Positions 51,317-59,919 of a DNA stretch of 64,000 bases are shown here, piece after piece; position 1 is the stretch's first letter; each line of letters opens with the position of its first letter. Source of the DNA: Gudongella sp964575895 (GTDB taxonomy: Bacteria > Bacillota > Clostridia > Tissierellales > Tissierellaceae); contig CAZNTE010000002.1 in the NCBI GenBank assembly GCA_964575895.1, positions 62,001 to 126,000 of the forward strand. Direction: 5' to 3'. The position numbers and the translations under genes were made by a program. Under the pieces are notes generated by a model that searched no databases, was not told the DNA's origin, and saw nothing but the letters and a program-made list of their open reading frames with translations.

Positions 51317-53086
51317 TCACCTTCTTTCTCTGATTTGAGGTATTCTATAGTTATTAATAACCAGTTGAATACTTATCCTTCCCATATATTCATTTATAGA
51401 TGGACTGTATACTAGATCAACTTTTATAATATTATCTTTACCTTGTTTTGCTTTATTATACTCTTCTTCTCCGTAAGTGCTAATAATTTCATCTATAAAG
51501 TCATCAGTTCCCTTAAAGAGAATACCTTCTATATCAGAAGTATCATCGAATTGTAGTTTCATAACATTCATGTTGCTACCAATAAGATTTATCTTCTTTA
51601 AGCCCAGGTTTCTAACCCCAAATAGTGGTTTTGGATTTCCCTTGCCATGAGGCTCCAATACTTTCAACTCTTCAATTAAGTTCATGTCTATCTTATCTAT
51701 GGTCAGTGGCAAATCGATGTAAATTTTTGGAACAAGATCAATATCTGTTAAAGTAGTGTTCTTATTCAATAAAAATCTTAAATCATTGATACTAGTTTTA
51801 TCCAATGATAATCCAGCAGCCATTGGATGCCCTCCAAATCTATTTAGCAGTTCCTTGGCTTTGGATAACTCTTCGTAAATATTGTATCCTTCAATACTCC
51901 TAGCCGATCCTTTAACGCCTTCTTTTCCATCAGTTAAAACTATTGTAGGTCTATTATACTTCTCTTTGATTCTACCTGCAATAATACCAGCTATACTTTC
52001 ATGTATATTAGGATCATAGGCTACAATTACCTTTGAGTCTAAATAAGATTTTTCTACTTGTTCAGCAATAACTTCTATTCCATCCAAGGTCATTTGTTTT
52101 CTATCCTTGTTCAAATCTCTTATTGCCTTTGCTTTATTTGAAGCACTCTCTTCATTTTCCTCCAATAATAAATCTAATCCAACCAATGCACTGTCTAATC
52201 TACCAGTAGCATTAAAGCTAGGTCCGAGAATAAATCCAACATGATATACCCCAAGTTCCTTGCCCTCTAAGGATGACTCCTTGATTAGGGCTTTTATTCC
52301 AAGATTTGTAGAATTGTTTAATCTTTTTAAACCCTCTACTACTATGACCCTATTTTCATCCACTAGATCAACCACATCACAAATAGTTGCAATGCTAACA
52401 AATTCTAAGTAATCAAAAGCTTTTTCCTCTATTCCAAAAACTTTAAATAAGTTAGTGACTAATTTATACACTACTCCCGCACCGCAAAGTGTCTTCTGTG
52501 GATAATTGCAAAAAGGTTTTTTTGGATTTAGTATGGCATCTGCTTCAGGCAAGACGCTAAATACATTTCCATCCTCTGGATTGGGAATATCATGGTGATC
52601 TGTAATTATTACAGTAATACCCATTTTTTTGGCTAATTTAACCTGTTCATAGGCTACAATCCCATTATCTACAGTAATTATTGTATCAACGCCATGGGCT
52701 TTAGCTTCCAGAATAATGTGATCATTTATACCATAGCCATCATTTACTCTATCAGGTATTACATAATCAACCCTAGCTCCAAGTTCTTTAAGGGCTTGGT
52801 ACAAAATATATATACTCATTATTCCATCAACATCAAAATCTCCAACTATCCGAATCCTTCTCTTATTCTTAATCTTTTCCATTAGTATTCTTGTTGCTAA
52901 TTCCATATCATCCATTAAAGTTGGTGCTAGTAATTTGTCTATAGATGGGTTGAGAAACCATTCAATCCTCAAGTAATCAGCAATATCTCTATTTATTAAA
53001 ATTTTAGCTGTAATCTTTGATATATTAAAGGTATTTGATATCTTTTGGACATCTCCCTTTTTATTTCTTATAAACCAGTTCTCCAA
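51317..53086 (-). CDS. recJ: Single-stranded-DNA-specific exonuclease RecJ
   Basis: RecJ is the 5'-3' ssDNA exonuclease of recombination and repair. The 589-aa protein has the DHH phosphoesterase motifs RIVGDFDVDGIMS, VDNGI, ITDHHDIP and the linker, then the DHHA1 domain GRFGGHPMAAGLSL and a C-terminal OB domain. It starts with TTG five bases after GGAGTG; no ATG gives a better N-terminus. A strong palindrome separates it from the upstream LapA-like gene. Confidence 0.95.
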   Translation of the reverse strand: MENWFIRNKKGDVQKISNTFNISKITAKILINRDIADYLRIEWFLNPSIDKLLAPTLMDDMELATRILMEKIKNKRRIRIVGDFDVDGIMSIYILYQALKELGARVDYVIPDRVNDGYGINDHIILEAKAHGVDTIITVDNGIVAYEQVKLAKKMGITVIITDHHDIPNPEDGNVFSVLPEADAILNPKKPFCNYPQKTLCGAGVVYKLVTNLFKVFGIEEKAFDYLEFVSIATICDVVDLVDENRVIVVEGLKRLNNSTNLGIKALIKESSLEGKELGVYHVGFILGPSFNATGRLDSALVGLDLLLEENEESASNKAKAIRDLNKDRKQMTLDGIEVIAEQVEKSYLDSKVIVAYDPNIHESIAGIIAGRIKEKYNRPTIVLTDGKEGVKGSARSIEGYNIYEELSKAKELLNRFGGHPMAAGLSLDKTSINDLRFLLNKNTTLTDIDLVPKIYIDLPLTIDKIDMNLIEELKVLEPHGKGNPKPLFGVRNLGLKKINLIGSNMNVMKLQFDDTSDIEGILFKGTDDFIDEIISTYGEEEYNKAKQGKDNIIKVDLVYSPSINEYMGRISIQLVINNYRIPQIRERR

Positions 53087-53095
53087 AATATCACT

Positions 53096-53135
53096 CCATA
53101 TAAAAATAGAATTTAGATAATATTATCTAAATTCT
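53096..53135 (-). terminator. terminator after the LapA-like gene
   Basis: A perfect 28-base palindrome (arms AGAATTTAGATAAT) at 53108-53135 is followed by ATTTTTAT on the minus strand, between the LapA-like gene and recJ. Confidence 0.75.
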
Positions 53136-53165
53136 ACCATTTTATAGCTTTAATTGCTAGAAAAA

Positions 53166-53510
53166 TCATTCTTTAACAATGTTTTCTGGTGTTTCTTCTC
53201 CCCTTTGATAAAGGAGCTTTAGCTTATCTTCTTTAGACTGAATTTCATTTTTTAAAACCTCAGTGCTTTTCTCAAGATTTGCTATGGTTAACTTTTGTTC
53301 CTTAATAGTCTTTCTAAGTTTGTGCTCTCTTATTAAGCCAAGAAGGACAGCAACAACAGCTCCCAGTAATACTGATATAAATATTACTATGGCTTGTGAT
53401 AAAACTACCTCAGCAAATATAAAATCTATCTCTACTACAGCACTGTTACTTAAAGCAAAGATACCTATGATTATTGCTAAAATTAAGGTTAATATTAAAC
53501 TCTTTTGCAT
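53166..53510 (-). CDS. LapA/DUF1049-family membrane protein
   Basis: The 114-aa protein has two membrane spans (about 5-22 and 38-60) and a C-terminal coiled coil of about 45 residues, the layout of DUF1049 (LapA) proteins. In E. coli LapA works with LapB in lipopolysaccharide control, which cannot apply here; the Gram-positive role is unknown. It follows secF and is ended by a terminator. Confidence 0.85.
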   Translation of the reverse strand: MQKSLILTLILAIIIGIFALSNSAVVEIDFIFAEVVLSQAIVIFISVLLGAVVAVLLGLIREHKLRKTIKEQKLTIANLEKSTEVLKNEIQSKEDKLKLLYQRGEETPENIVKE

Positions 53511-53528
53511 CCTACACTCCCCCGAATA

Positions 53529-54389
53529 TTAAACTCTACCCTTTTTTAAAGTATACCATATAGGGCTTGCTATGAATATAGAAGAATATGTTCCAGAAAG
53601 CATTCCTAATAATAAAGGAAGGGCAAGAACTTTAACATCTTCCACTCCAAGGATATATAGTACTCCTACTGCAAGAACCGTAGTTACAGTTGTATTGATA
53701 GTTCTTCTTAAAGAAAGCTTTACACTGTTATTAACTATTGTTTCTAAATTATCTTTTTGACTAATTCTTAATTGTTCCCTTATTCTATCAAAAATAACAA
53801 TTGTATCATTTATGGAATACCCAACTATGGTAAGCATTGCTGCTATGAAGGAACTATTTACAGGCAATCTTAAAATCGAGTAAATTGCAAGAGTGACCAA
53901 AATATCATGTATTAAGGCTACTATTGCTGCAACTCCAAACTTAAATTGGAATCTAAAGGATATATAACCTAGCATTAATACTGAAGTTATTATTATTGAA
54001 AATAAAGCTCTATCCCTAATTTCCTTGCCCATGAAAGGTCCAAACTTCTGAGTTTGAAAGTTATTTCTATCCATACCATGAATTTCAACGAATTTATCAA
54101 CAATGGCAGTGGTATCTACATTGCTTAAATCCAATGAACTTCTTATTATAAGTTCTTCCTGATTTCCACCAACATGTATTAAGCTAGCATTATTATCATA
54201 TTCATCCATTATTTCTCTTGCTTCCTCAACGGAAACAAATTTTCCAAGATCAAGTTGAATCATAGTTCCACCAGTAAAATCTATGCCGTAATTTAGGCCA
54301 TTTACAAAAAACATGATCAAACCAGCAGCAATGATAATTAATGATATCATATAAAATATTTTCTTATTCTTTATTATATTCATAGTCAT
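53529..54389 (-). CDS. secF: Protein translocase subunit SecF
   Basis: SecF with SecD uses the proton or ion gradient to complete export through SecYEG. The roughly 286-aa protein has six membrane spans, with GLNYGIDFTGGTMIQL, the DIL/IYSILRLPVNSSFIAAMLTIVGYSINDTIV motifs (shown in part) and FDRIREQLR. The start is uncertain between ATG at 54389 and 54383; both use the AGGAGAGAGGTG stretch. It follows secD directly. Confidence 0.95.
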   Translation of the reverse strand: MTMNIIKNKKIFYMISLIIIAAGLIMFFVNGLNYGIDFTGGTMIQLDLGKFVSVEEAREIMDEYDNNASLIHVGGNQEELIIRSSLDLSNVDTTAIVDKFVEIHGMDRNNFQTQKFGPFMGKEIRDRALFSIIITSVLMLGYISFRFQFKFGVAAIVALIHDILVTLAIYSILRLPVNSSFIAAMLTIVGYSINDTIVIFDRIREQLRISQKDNLETIVNNSVKLSLRRTINTTVTTVLAVGVLYILGVEDVKVLALPLLLGMLSGTYSSIFIASPIWYTLKKGRV

Positions 54390-54399
54390 CACCTCTCTC

Positions 54400-55665
54400 C
54401 TAAGCCCCATATAATTTGACGTTCTTGCCGCCAGTTATATGAGCCATAAGCCTTAAAACATACTTTGTGAAGAATATTGCTGTAATCATAGAAGTAATTA
54501 TACCAATTATAAGTGTTACACCAAATCCTTTAATTGGTCCAGTTCCAAAGTTATATAATACTAGGCCAGCTATCAAAGTGGTGACATTAGAATCCATTAT
54601 AGATGTTAAAGCTCTCTTGAATCCTGCATCTATGGAAACTCTCACTGTCTTTCCAACCTGAATCTCTTCTCTTATTCTCTCATATATCAAAACGTTAGCA
54701 TCAACAGCCATACCAATAGATAAAATTAAACCTGCGATTCCAGGAAGGGTTAATTTTACACCTACACCTATCATAGCTCCAATAACAATTATTACATACA
54801 CAGTAAGTGCTAATCCAGCAACAAACCCTGGTACTCTATACATTATAAGCATATAGAGGAAGATTAAAAGTAAGGCAATCCCTCCAGCATATATACTCTT
54901 TTCATATGCTTCAAGTCCAAGGGTTGGACCAATGATTGAAGTTTGTACTTCAATCATCTCCACAGGTAAAGCTCCTGCTCTTATTAATGTTGCAAGATTG
55001 TTAGCAGATTCTAATGTAAATCCACCAGCTATAACTGGTTTTCCATCTCTTATTGGTTCTTGAACGATAGGGTAAGAGATGACACTACCATCAAGAACTA
55101 TATAAATTATCTTATCTTCTGTAGCAGTTTCATTTGCTAACCTACTGGTAACATCCAAGAAAATCCCTGAACCCTCTTGGTCAAGTTCCAAAGATACTAC
55201 CGGTTCTTCAACACCCAGGTTACCTGGTTGGAAGATAACTTTTGCATCAACTACATTTTTCCCAGTTAAGACAGTTAATCCGTCTGGATCAATAAATTCA
55301 AGTAAAGCTGTCTTTCCAATTAGGTCGATGGCTTCTTGTGGATCAGTTAATCCAGCTAGCTCAACCCTGATTCTATTTTCATCTTCGATAGCTATGTTAG
55401 GCTCAGTTACACCTAATCCATCTACTCTTTGGCTAATTATGGCTTTTGTTTGTTCCATCATTTGTCTTAATTCTTCACCAGTAGCATCAGTATTGGCTTG
55501 AAGCACTACATAAACTCCTCCTGCCAAATCCAATCCCAACTCAACAGAATCTTTTGCCCCTAGGTATGTGGTATCTCCTATGGTAATGCCATTTGATCCT
55601 ACGAAACTTATTCCTGCTACAAAGGCAACTATTAGAATAAGTATGATTATACTTCTAGATTTCAT
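54400..55665 (-). CDS. secD: Protein translocase subunit SecD
   Basis: SecD is the larger ancillary translocase subunit. The 421-aa protein has an N-terminal membrane span, a periplasm-facing (outside) P1 domain (about 35-230) with DLAGGVYVVLQ and GLGVTEPNI, and five more spans with IAGLILSIGMAVDANVLIYERIREE. Its ATG lies inside the last codons of scfB, indicating coupling. The scfA-scfB-secD-secF order is the conserved SCIFF neighbourhood. Confidence 0.96.
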   Translation of the reverse strand: MKSRSIIILILIVAFVAGISFVGSNGITIGDTTYLGAKDSVELGLDLAGGVYVVLQANTDATGEELRQMMEQTKAIISQRVDGLGVTEPNIAIEDENRIRVELAGLTDPQEAIDLIGKTALLEFIDPDGLTVLTGKNVVDAKVIFQPGNLGVEEPVVSLELDQEGSGIFLDVTSRLANETATEDKIIYIVLDGSVISYPIVQEPIRDGKPVIAGGFTLESANNLATLIRAGALPVEMIEVQTSIIGPTLGLEAYEKSIYAGGIALLLIFLYMLIMYRVPGFVAGLALTVYVIIVIGAMIGVGVKLTLPGIAGLILSIGMAVDANVLIYERIREEIQVGKTVRVSIDAGFKRALTSIMDSNVTTLIAGLVLYNFGTGPIKGFGVTLIIGIITSMITAIFFTKYVLRLMAHITGGKNVKLYGA

Positions 55666-57031
55666 CTTCTACCCCCTCATCAAGATTAGCCAGCACTGAT
55701 AAAGCACATTCTATTCTCTTCTTCTCCATTTCGCATCCTAGTTCATATGGTTCCATCATATTTCCATGGGCATAGTATGCATTTGCATGACAACCACCAC
55801 TACAGTAGAATCTAGCCCAACAGGTTCTACACTTTTCCTTATTGTAGACATTTGCCATTTTAAATTCATCTCTAAGTTCCTTTTTTTCAATACCAGTGTC
55901 TAAGGTTCCCAATTTAAATTCCTCTTCACCTACAAACTGATGGCAAGGATAAATCTCTCCCTCAGGTGTTACAGCAATATATTCACTTCCCGCACCACAA
56001 CCAACTGCTCTTTTTACTATACATGGTCCTTGATCTAAATCAATCATAAAGTGGAAGAAGTAAAAATCCTTGTCTTGTCTTTTTATCTTTATATATTCTC
56101 TTGAAAAGTCTTCATACTCTTTTAAGACTCTTTCTAAGTGTTCTTGACGAAGAGCATATTCCATGGATTCTGGTGTTACAACAGGTTCTATTGATATCTT
56201 CTTAAAACCATGCTTATAAAAATCCATGGCGTCACTACCAAAGTCCAGATTATGGTTAGTAAATGTTCCCCTTACATAGTAGTCTTTATCGCCTCTTTTT
56301 TCTACCATCTTCTTAATCTTTGGGAGTATAACATCAAAGCTACCCTCACCTGATATTGTAAGTCTCATATCATCATTTATTTCTTTTCTTCCATCAAGAC
56401 TTAATACAACATTCTCCATATTTTCGTTTATATAATCAATTTTTTCATCATCAAGTAATACACCATTTGTTGTTATGGTAAACCTAAATCTCTTATTATA
56501 TTCCTTCTCTAGTTCTCTACCATAATCAACTAATTTTTTTACCGTTTCAAAGTTCATAAGTGGTTCCCCACCAAAGAAATCAACTTCTAGGTTCCTTCTT
56601 TTCCCAGAATTCATTGCCAAATATAGAAGTGCTTTCTTTCCTGTTTCCAAATCCATCATACTTCTTTCACCCTTGAAATTTCCCTGGGATGCAAAACAGT
56701 ATTTACATTTCAGATTACAGTCATGGGCAACGTGCAAACACATGGCTTTAACTATATTTTCTTCATTATACTTGATGTTGGATAAATTATTATCTTCAGT
56801 GTATAGAATACCATTCTCCTCTAGATATTCAATCTCTTCCAAAGCTTCAACTAAATTTTCCCTAATATATTTTGAAGATAATAATTCTATTATTTCCTCA
56901 TTACTCTTAATATTGTAATAATCAAGTATATCATATACCATCTCATCTATAATATGAACAGCTCCACTGTTAATATCCAAAACTAAATGCTGGTCGTTTA
57001 AATAAAATTTATGTATTAATTGGGACTTCAA
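55655..57031 (-). CDS. scfB: SCIFF thioether maturase ScfB (radical SAM/SPASM)
   Basis: ScfB installs a Cys-to-Thr alpha-carbon thioether in the SCIFF peptide. The 458-aa protein has an N-terminal PqqD/RiPP-recognition-type domain (about 1-85), the radical-SAM motif CDLNCKYCF, a SAM-binding FFGGEPLMN, and a C-terminal SPASM domain for auxiliary clusters (CGAGSEYIAVTPEGEIYPCHQ, CRTCWARFYCSGGCHANAY, GCEMEKKRIEC shown as landmarks). Start is TTG 6 bases after GGAGGA. The 48-aa substrate gene scfA lies 66 bases upstream, with a hairpin between them. Confidence 0.95.
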   Translation of the reverse strand: MKSQLIHKFYLNDQHLVLDINSGAVHIIDEMVYDILDYYNIKSNEEIIELLSSKYIRENLVEALEEIEYLEENGILYTEDNNLSNIKYNEENIVKAMCLHVAHDCNLKCKYCFASQGNFKGERSMMDLETGKKALLYLAMNSGKRRNLEVDFFGGEPLMNFETVKKLVDYGRELEKEYNKRFRFTITTNGVLLDDEKIDYINENMENVVLSLDGRKEINDDMRLTISGEGSFDVILPKIKKMVEKRGDKDYYVRGTFTNHNLDFGSDAMDFYKHGFKKISIEPVVTPESMEYALRQEHLERVLKEYEDFSREYIKIKRQDKDFYFFHFMIDLDQGPCIVKRAVGCGAGSEYIAVTPEGEIYPCHQFVGEEEFKLGTLDTGIEKKELRDEFKMANVYNKEKCRTCWARFYCSGGCHANAYYAHGNMMEPYELGCEMEKKRIECALSVLANLDEGVEDEI

Positions 57032-57059
57032 CTTATTTCCTCCTTAAAATTCTTCAAAT

Positions 57060-57088
57060 AAAAAGCAGTGGATAAAAAACCACTACCC
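57060..57088 (-). terminator. intergenic hairpin between scfA and scfB
   Basis: Minus-strand GGTAGTGG / CCACTGCT (8 bp with two G-U pairs) followed by TTTTATTTG. Likely a partial terminator that yields more precursor-peptide than maturase mRNA. Confidence 0.6.
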
Positions 57089-57097
57089 TTTACTTAG

Positions 57098-57244
57098 TTA
57101 CTTGTTTTCATTTTCGCACTTTTGATTTCCAACTGTACATGATGTTTTACATGCTGATTGGCATGATGTTTGGCATTCGCCACATCCACCGTAAACAAGA
57201 CTATCTTTTAATCTGTTCTTGGTAAGAGTCTTTATGTACTTCAT
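57098..57244 (-). CDS. scfA: SCIFF peptide (six-cysteine RiPP precursor)
   Basis: A 48-aa gene, easily missed by length filters. It starts MKYIKTLTKNRLKDSLVYGG and continues into the six-cysteine core CGECQTSCQSACKTSC with the last cysteine at position 43 (cysteines 21, 24, 28, 32, 36 and 43). C32 and T37 fall at the positions I recall for the thioether in the characterised Thermoanaerobacter SCIFF. GAGGAGG lies nine bases ahead of the ATG. The dedicated maturase scfB follows. SCIFF is nearly universal in Clostridia, and its function is still unknown. Confidence 0.95.
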   Translation of the reverse strand: MKYIKTLTKNRLKDSLVYGGCGECQTSCQSACKTSCTVGNQKCENENK

Positions 57245-57285
57245 AATAATCCTCCTCTTCACCTTATATGTAATTCGCTGTAGAT

Positions 57286-57314
57286 ATTATATCACATAGA
57301 AAAGGCAATATAAA
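57286..57314 (-). promoter_or_regulatory. extended -10 promoter of scfA
   Basis: TGATATAAT (extended -10, TATAAT at 57286-57291) with TTTATA 17 bases upstream (57309-57314) on the minus strand. It lies between the yajC terminator and scfA. Confidence 0.65.
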
Positions 57315-57347
57315 GATATTTTTCAATACATGAATTTTGAACATATA

Positions 57348-57372
57348 GAAAAAACTTCCTCATCGAGGAAGT
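57348..57372 (-). terminator. terminator after yajC
   Basis: ACTTCCTC / GAGGAAGT perfect stem with a 3-base loop followed by TTTTTTC on the minus strand, right after the yajC stop. Confidence 0.9.
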
Positions 57373-57687
57373 CTATAGTTTTTCCATTTCTTCAGTTTCA
57401 TCTTCAGGGGTGCTGCTTCCTCTACCTTCCTTAACCACTGAGCCAACAGCCCATCTAGTTACATCAAGTTTAGTCTTTGCAGAACCAACTTCAAGAGTAA
57501 TCGCATCAACTTTAACTTTAATGATTTTACCATAAATACCACCTATGGTTATTACTTCATCTCCAACTCTAAGAGATCCACGCATTTCCTTAATTTCTTT
57601 TTCCTTTTTTCTTTGAGGTCTAATGGCAAAAACATAAAATATTACCAATAAACCTATTGGAAGAATAAACGCTTGTAGCTGCTCCAT
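57373..57687 (-). CDS. yajC: Preprotein translocase subunit YajC
   Basis: YajC accompanies SecDF in the holo-translocon. The 104-aa protein has one N-terminal membrane span (about 5-22, FILPIGLLVIFYVFAI), the RPQRKKEKE cluster and the cytosolic domain LRVGDEVITIGGIYGKIIKV, then an acidic tail. The ruv-queA-tgt-yajC order is conserved; a strong terminator then separates it from scfA. Confidence 0.96.
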   Translation of the reverse strand: MEQLQAFILPIGLLVIFYVFAIRPQRKKEKEIKEMRGSLRVGDEVITIGGIYGKIIKVKVDAITLEVGSAKTKLDVTRWAVGSVVKEGRGSSTPEDETEEMEKL

Positions 57688-57745
57688 TCACTAATCACTC
57701 CTTTTCTAATATCTATTATACATCATATTAATCAAAAATCACCAA

Positions 57746-58873
57746 TTAATCTTGAATATAACCATACTTTTTATAAAATTCTTCTCTGTACTCCATTAAT
57801 CTATCCTCTTTAATTGCACTTCTTATATTTTCCATCAATTTAATCAAGAATCTTAGATTGTGTATGGTTGTTAGTCTCAATGCAAGTATCTCATCCACAT
57901 TGAATAAATGTCTTATATAAGCTTTTGTATAGTTCTTACAAGCATAGCAATCACACTCTGGATCCAAGGGAGAGAAGTCTCTTGAGTACTTTGCATTTCT
58001 AATTACCACTTTCCCTTGGCTAGTCATTGCAGTTCCATTTCTTGCTATTCTAGTGGGTAAGACGCAGTCAGCCATGTCAATACCTCTTATAACCGCTTCA
58101 AATAGATAGTCGGGACTACCAACACCCATTAAATACCTAGGTTTATCTTCGGGTAATAAGGGCACAGTATAGTCAAGGACTTCATTCATAAGCTCCATGG
58201 GTTCTCCTACACTTAGTCCACCAACAGCATATCCACTAAAATCCATTTCTATTAGGTCTCTTGCTGATTGTTCTCTTAAATCCCTATACATTCCACCCTG
58301 GACAATGCCAAACATTCCTTGCCTATCCCAATCCTTATGGAAATCTTTACATCTTTTAGCCCATCTGCTTGTTCTTTCCATGGATTGTTTAGTGTATTCA
58401 TATTCAGCGGGATAAGATACGCATTCATCAAAGCACATCATTATATCGGAACCTAAGGAGTTTTGAATCTCAATAGCTTTTTCAGGGCTTATAAAATGCT
58501 TGGATCCATCAATATGAGATCTGAACTCTACTCCTTCTTCCTTTATCTTTCTCAATTCTCCTAGGCTAAAAACCTGAAAACCACCTGAATCTGTTAAAAT
58601 AGGTCCCTTCCAATTCATGAATTTATGAAGACCACCCGCTTCTTCAACCAAATCATGGCCTGGTTTTAAATACAAATGATAAGTATTGCTTAAGATTATC
58701 TGCGCTCCTAAATCTTCAACTTCTTCTGGTGTCATAGCCTTTACAGTGGCCCGAGTCCCCACTGGCATAAAGATTGGAGTTTCTATTTCCCCATGAGGTG
58801 TTGTAATTTTACCAAGTCTAGCATGGCAATCACTTGATTTTTTTATTAGTTCATACTTAATTGCTGACATCAT
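57746..58873 (-). CDS. tgt: Queuine tRNA-ribosyltransferase (tRNA-guanine transglycosylase)
   Basis: Tgt exchanges G34 for the queuosine precursor in tRNAs with GUN anticodons. The 375-aa protein has LSNTYHLYLKPGHDLV, the catalytic aspartate regions TDSGGFQVFSL and LPTRIARNG, and the zinc site CDCYACKNYTKAYIRHL. Two adjacent ATG codons are possible starts after GGGGG. queA, which acts next on the modified base, lies 10 bases upstream. Confidence 0.97.
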   Translation of the reverse strand: MMSAIKYELIKKSSDCHARLGKITTPHGEIETPIFMPVGTRATVKAMTPEEVEDLGAQIILSNTYHLYLKPGHDLVEEAGGLHKFMNWKGPILTDSGGFQVFSLGELRKIKEEGVEFRSHIDGSKHFISPEKAIEIQNSLGSDIMMCFDECVSYPAEYEYTKQSMERTSRWAKRCKDFHKDWDRQGMFGIVQGGMYRDLREQSARDLIEMDFSGYAVGGLSVGEPMELMNEVLDYTVPLLPEDKPRYLMGVGSPDYLFEAVIRGIDMADCVLPTRIARNGTAMTSQGKVVIRNAKYSRDFSPLDPECDCYACKNYTKAYIRHLFNVDEILALRLTTIHNLRFLIKLMENIRSAIKEDRLMEYREEFYKKYGYIQD

Positions 58874-58883
58874 ATCCCCCTTA

Positions 58884-59909
58884 TTATCTTATAAACATGG
58901 CATCCCCAAAGCTAAAGAATCTGTATTTATTATCTATAGCTTCTTCATATGCACTAAATATAAAGTCTTTTCCTGCTATTGCACTTACTAACATCATCAA
59001 TGTTGATTCAGGAAGATGGAAATTTGTTATTAGTCCATCAGCAATCTTAAATTCATATCCTGGATATATGAATATATCAGTCCATCCAGATCCTTCCCTA
59101 GCCAGTCCATCTTCAGTGGCGATAGTTTCTAGCGTTCTGATTGAAGTAGTTCCAACTGGAATTACCTTCCCACCGCTTTTCTTTACCCTGTTTATCATAT
59201 CAGCAGCTTCATGAGAGATCTCATAGTACTCTGAGTGCATAATATGATCATTAACATCTTCTACTTTAACGGGTCTAAAAGTACCCAGTCCAACATGAAG
59301 GGTAAGATAAATCACCTCTATGCCTTTTTCTTTAATTTTTTCAATCATCTCTGCAGTAAAATGTAGTCCCGCAGTGGGTGCTGCAGCTGATCCTGGTACT
59401 TTAGAATATACTGTTTGATATCTTTCCTTATCATTTAGTTTTTCAGTAATATATGGTGGAAGAGGCATCTCCCCTAACTTATCCAGTATTTCTTCAAAGA
59501 TACCATCATACGTAAATTTAATGAATCTTGTACCATCTTCACCTATATCTATAACTTCTCCCAATAAGAGGCCCTCTCCATATTGAATCTTGTTTCCAAT
59601 TTTCATCTTCTTACCAGGTCTTACTAAACATTCCCATATATTATTTTCAAGTCTCTTGAATAGCAATGTTTCAATGCTCTCTTCCTTACCCAATCTACTA
59701 CCAAAAAGTCTTGCCGGAATAACTCTAGTATTATTTAACACAAGAGCATCCCCAGGGTTTAGATAATCAATTACACTACTAAATATTGTATGACTTATGG
59801 TTTTTTTATCCCTATTTAAAATCATTAATTTTGAATTTGTCCTGTCTGCCAATGGTGTCTGAGCTATAAGCTCATTGGGTAAATCATAAAAAAAATCACT
59901 AGTTTTCAT
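58884..59909 (-). CDS. queA: S-adenosylmethionine:tRNA ribosyltransferase-isomerase
   Basis: QueA transfers the ribosyl group of SAM to the preQ1 base in tRNA to form epoxyqueuosine. The 341-aa protein matches the family throughout: FYDLPNELIAQTPL, LVLNNTRVIPARLFG, PTAGLHFTAE and LITNFHLPESTLMMLVSA. It precedes tgt in the same operon, so both enzymes of tRNA queuosine insertion are made together. Confidence 0.97.
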   Translation of the reverse strand: MKTSDFFYDLPNELIAQTPLADRTNSKLMILNRDKKTISHTIFSSVIDYLNPGDALVLNNTRVIPARLFGSRLGKEESIETLLFKRLENNIWECLVRPGKKMKIGNKIQYGEGLLLGEVIDIGEDGTRFIKFTYDGIFEEILDKLGEMPLPPYITEKLNDKERYQTVYSKVPGSAAAPTAGLHFTAEMIEKIKEKGIEVIYLTLHVGLGTFRPVKVEDVNDHIMHSEYYEISHEAADMINRVKKSGGKVIPVGTTSIRTLETIATEDGLAREGSGWTDIFIYPGYEFKIADGLITNFHLPESTLMMLVSAIAGKDFIFSAYEEAIDNKYRFFSFGDAMFIR

Positions 59910-59919
59910 TTAATTCTTC

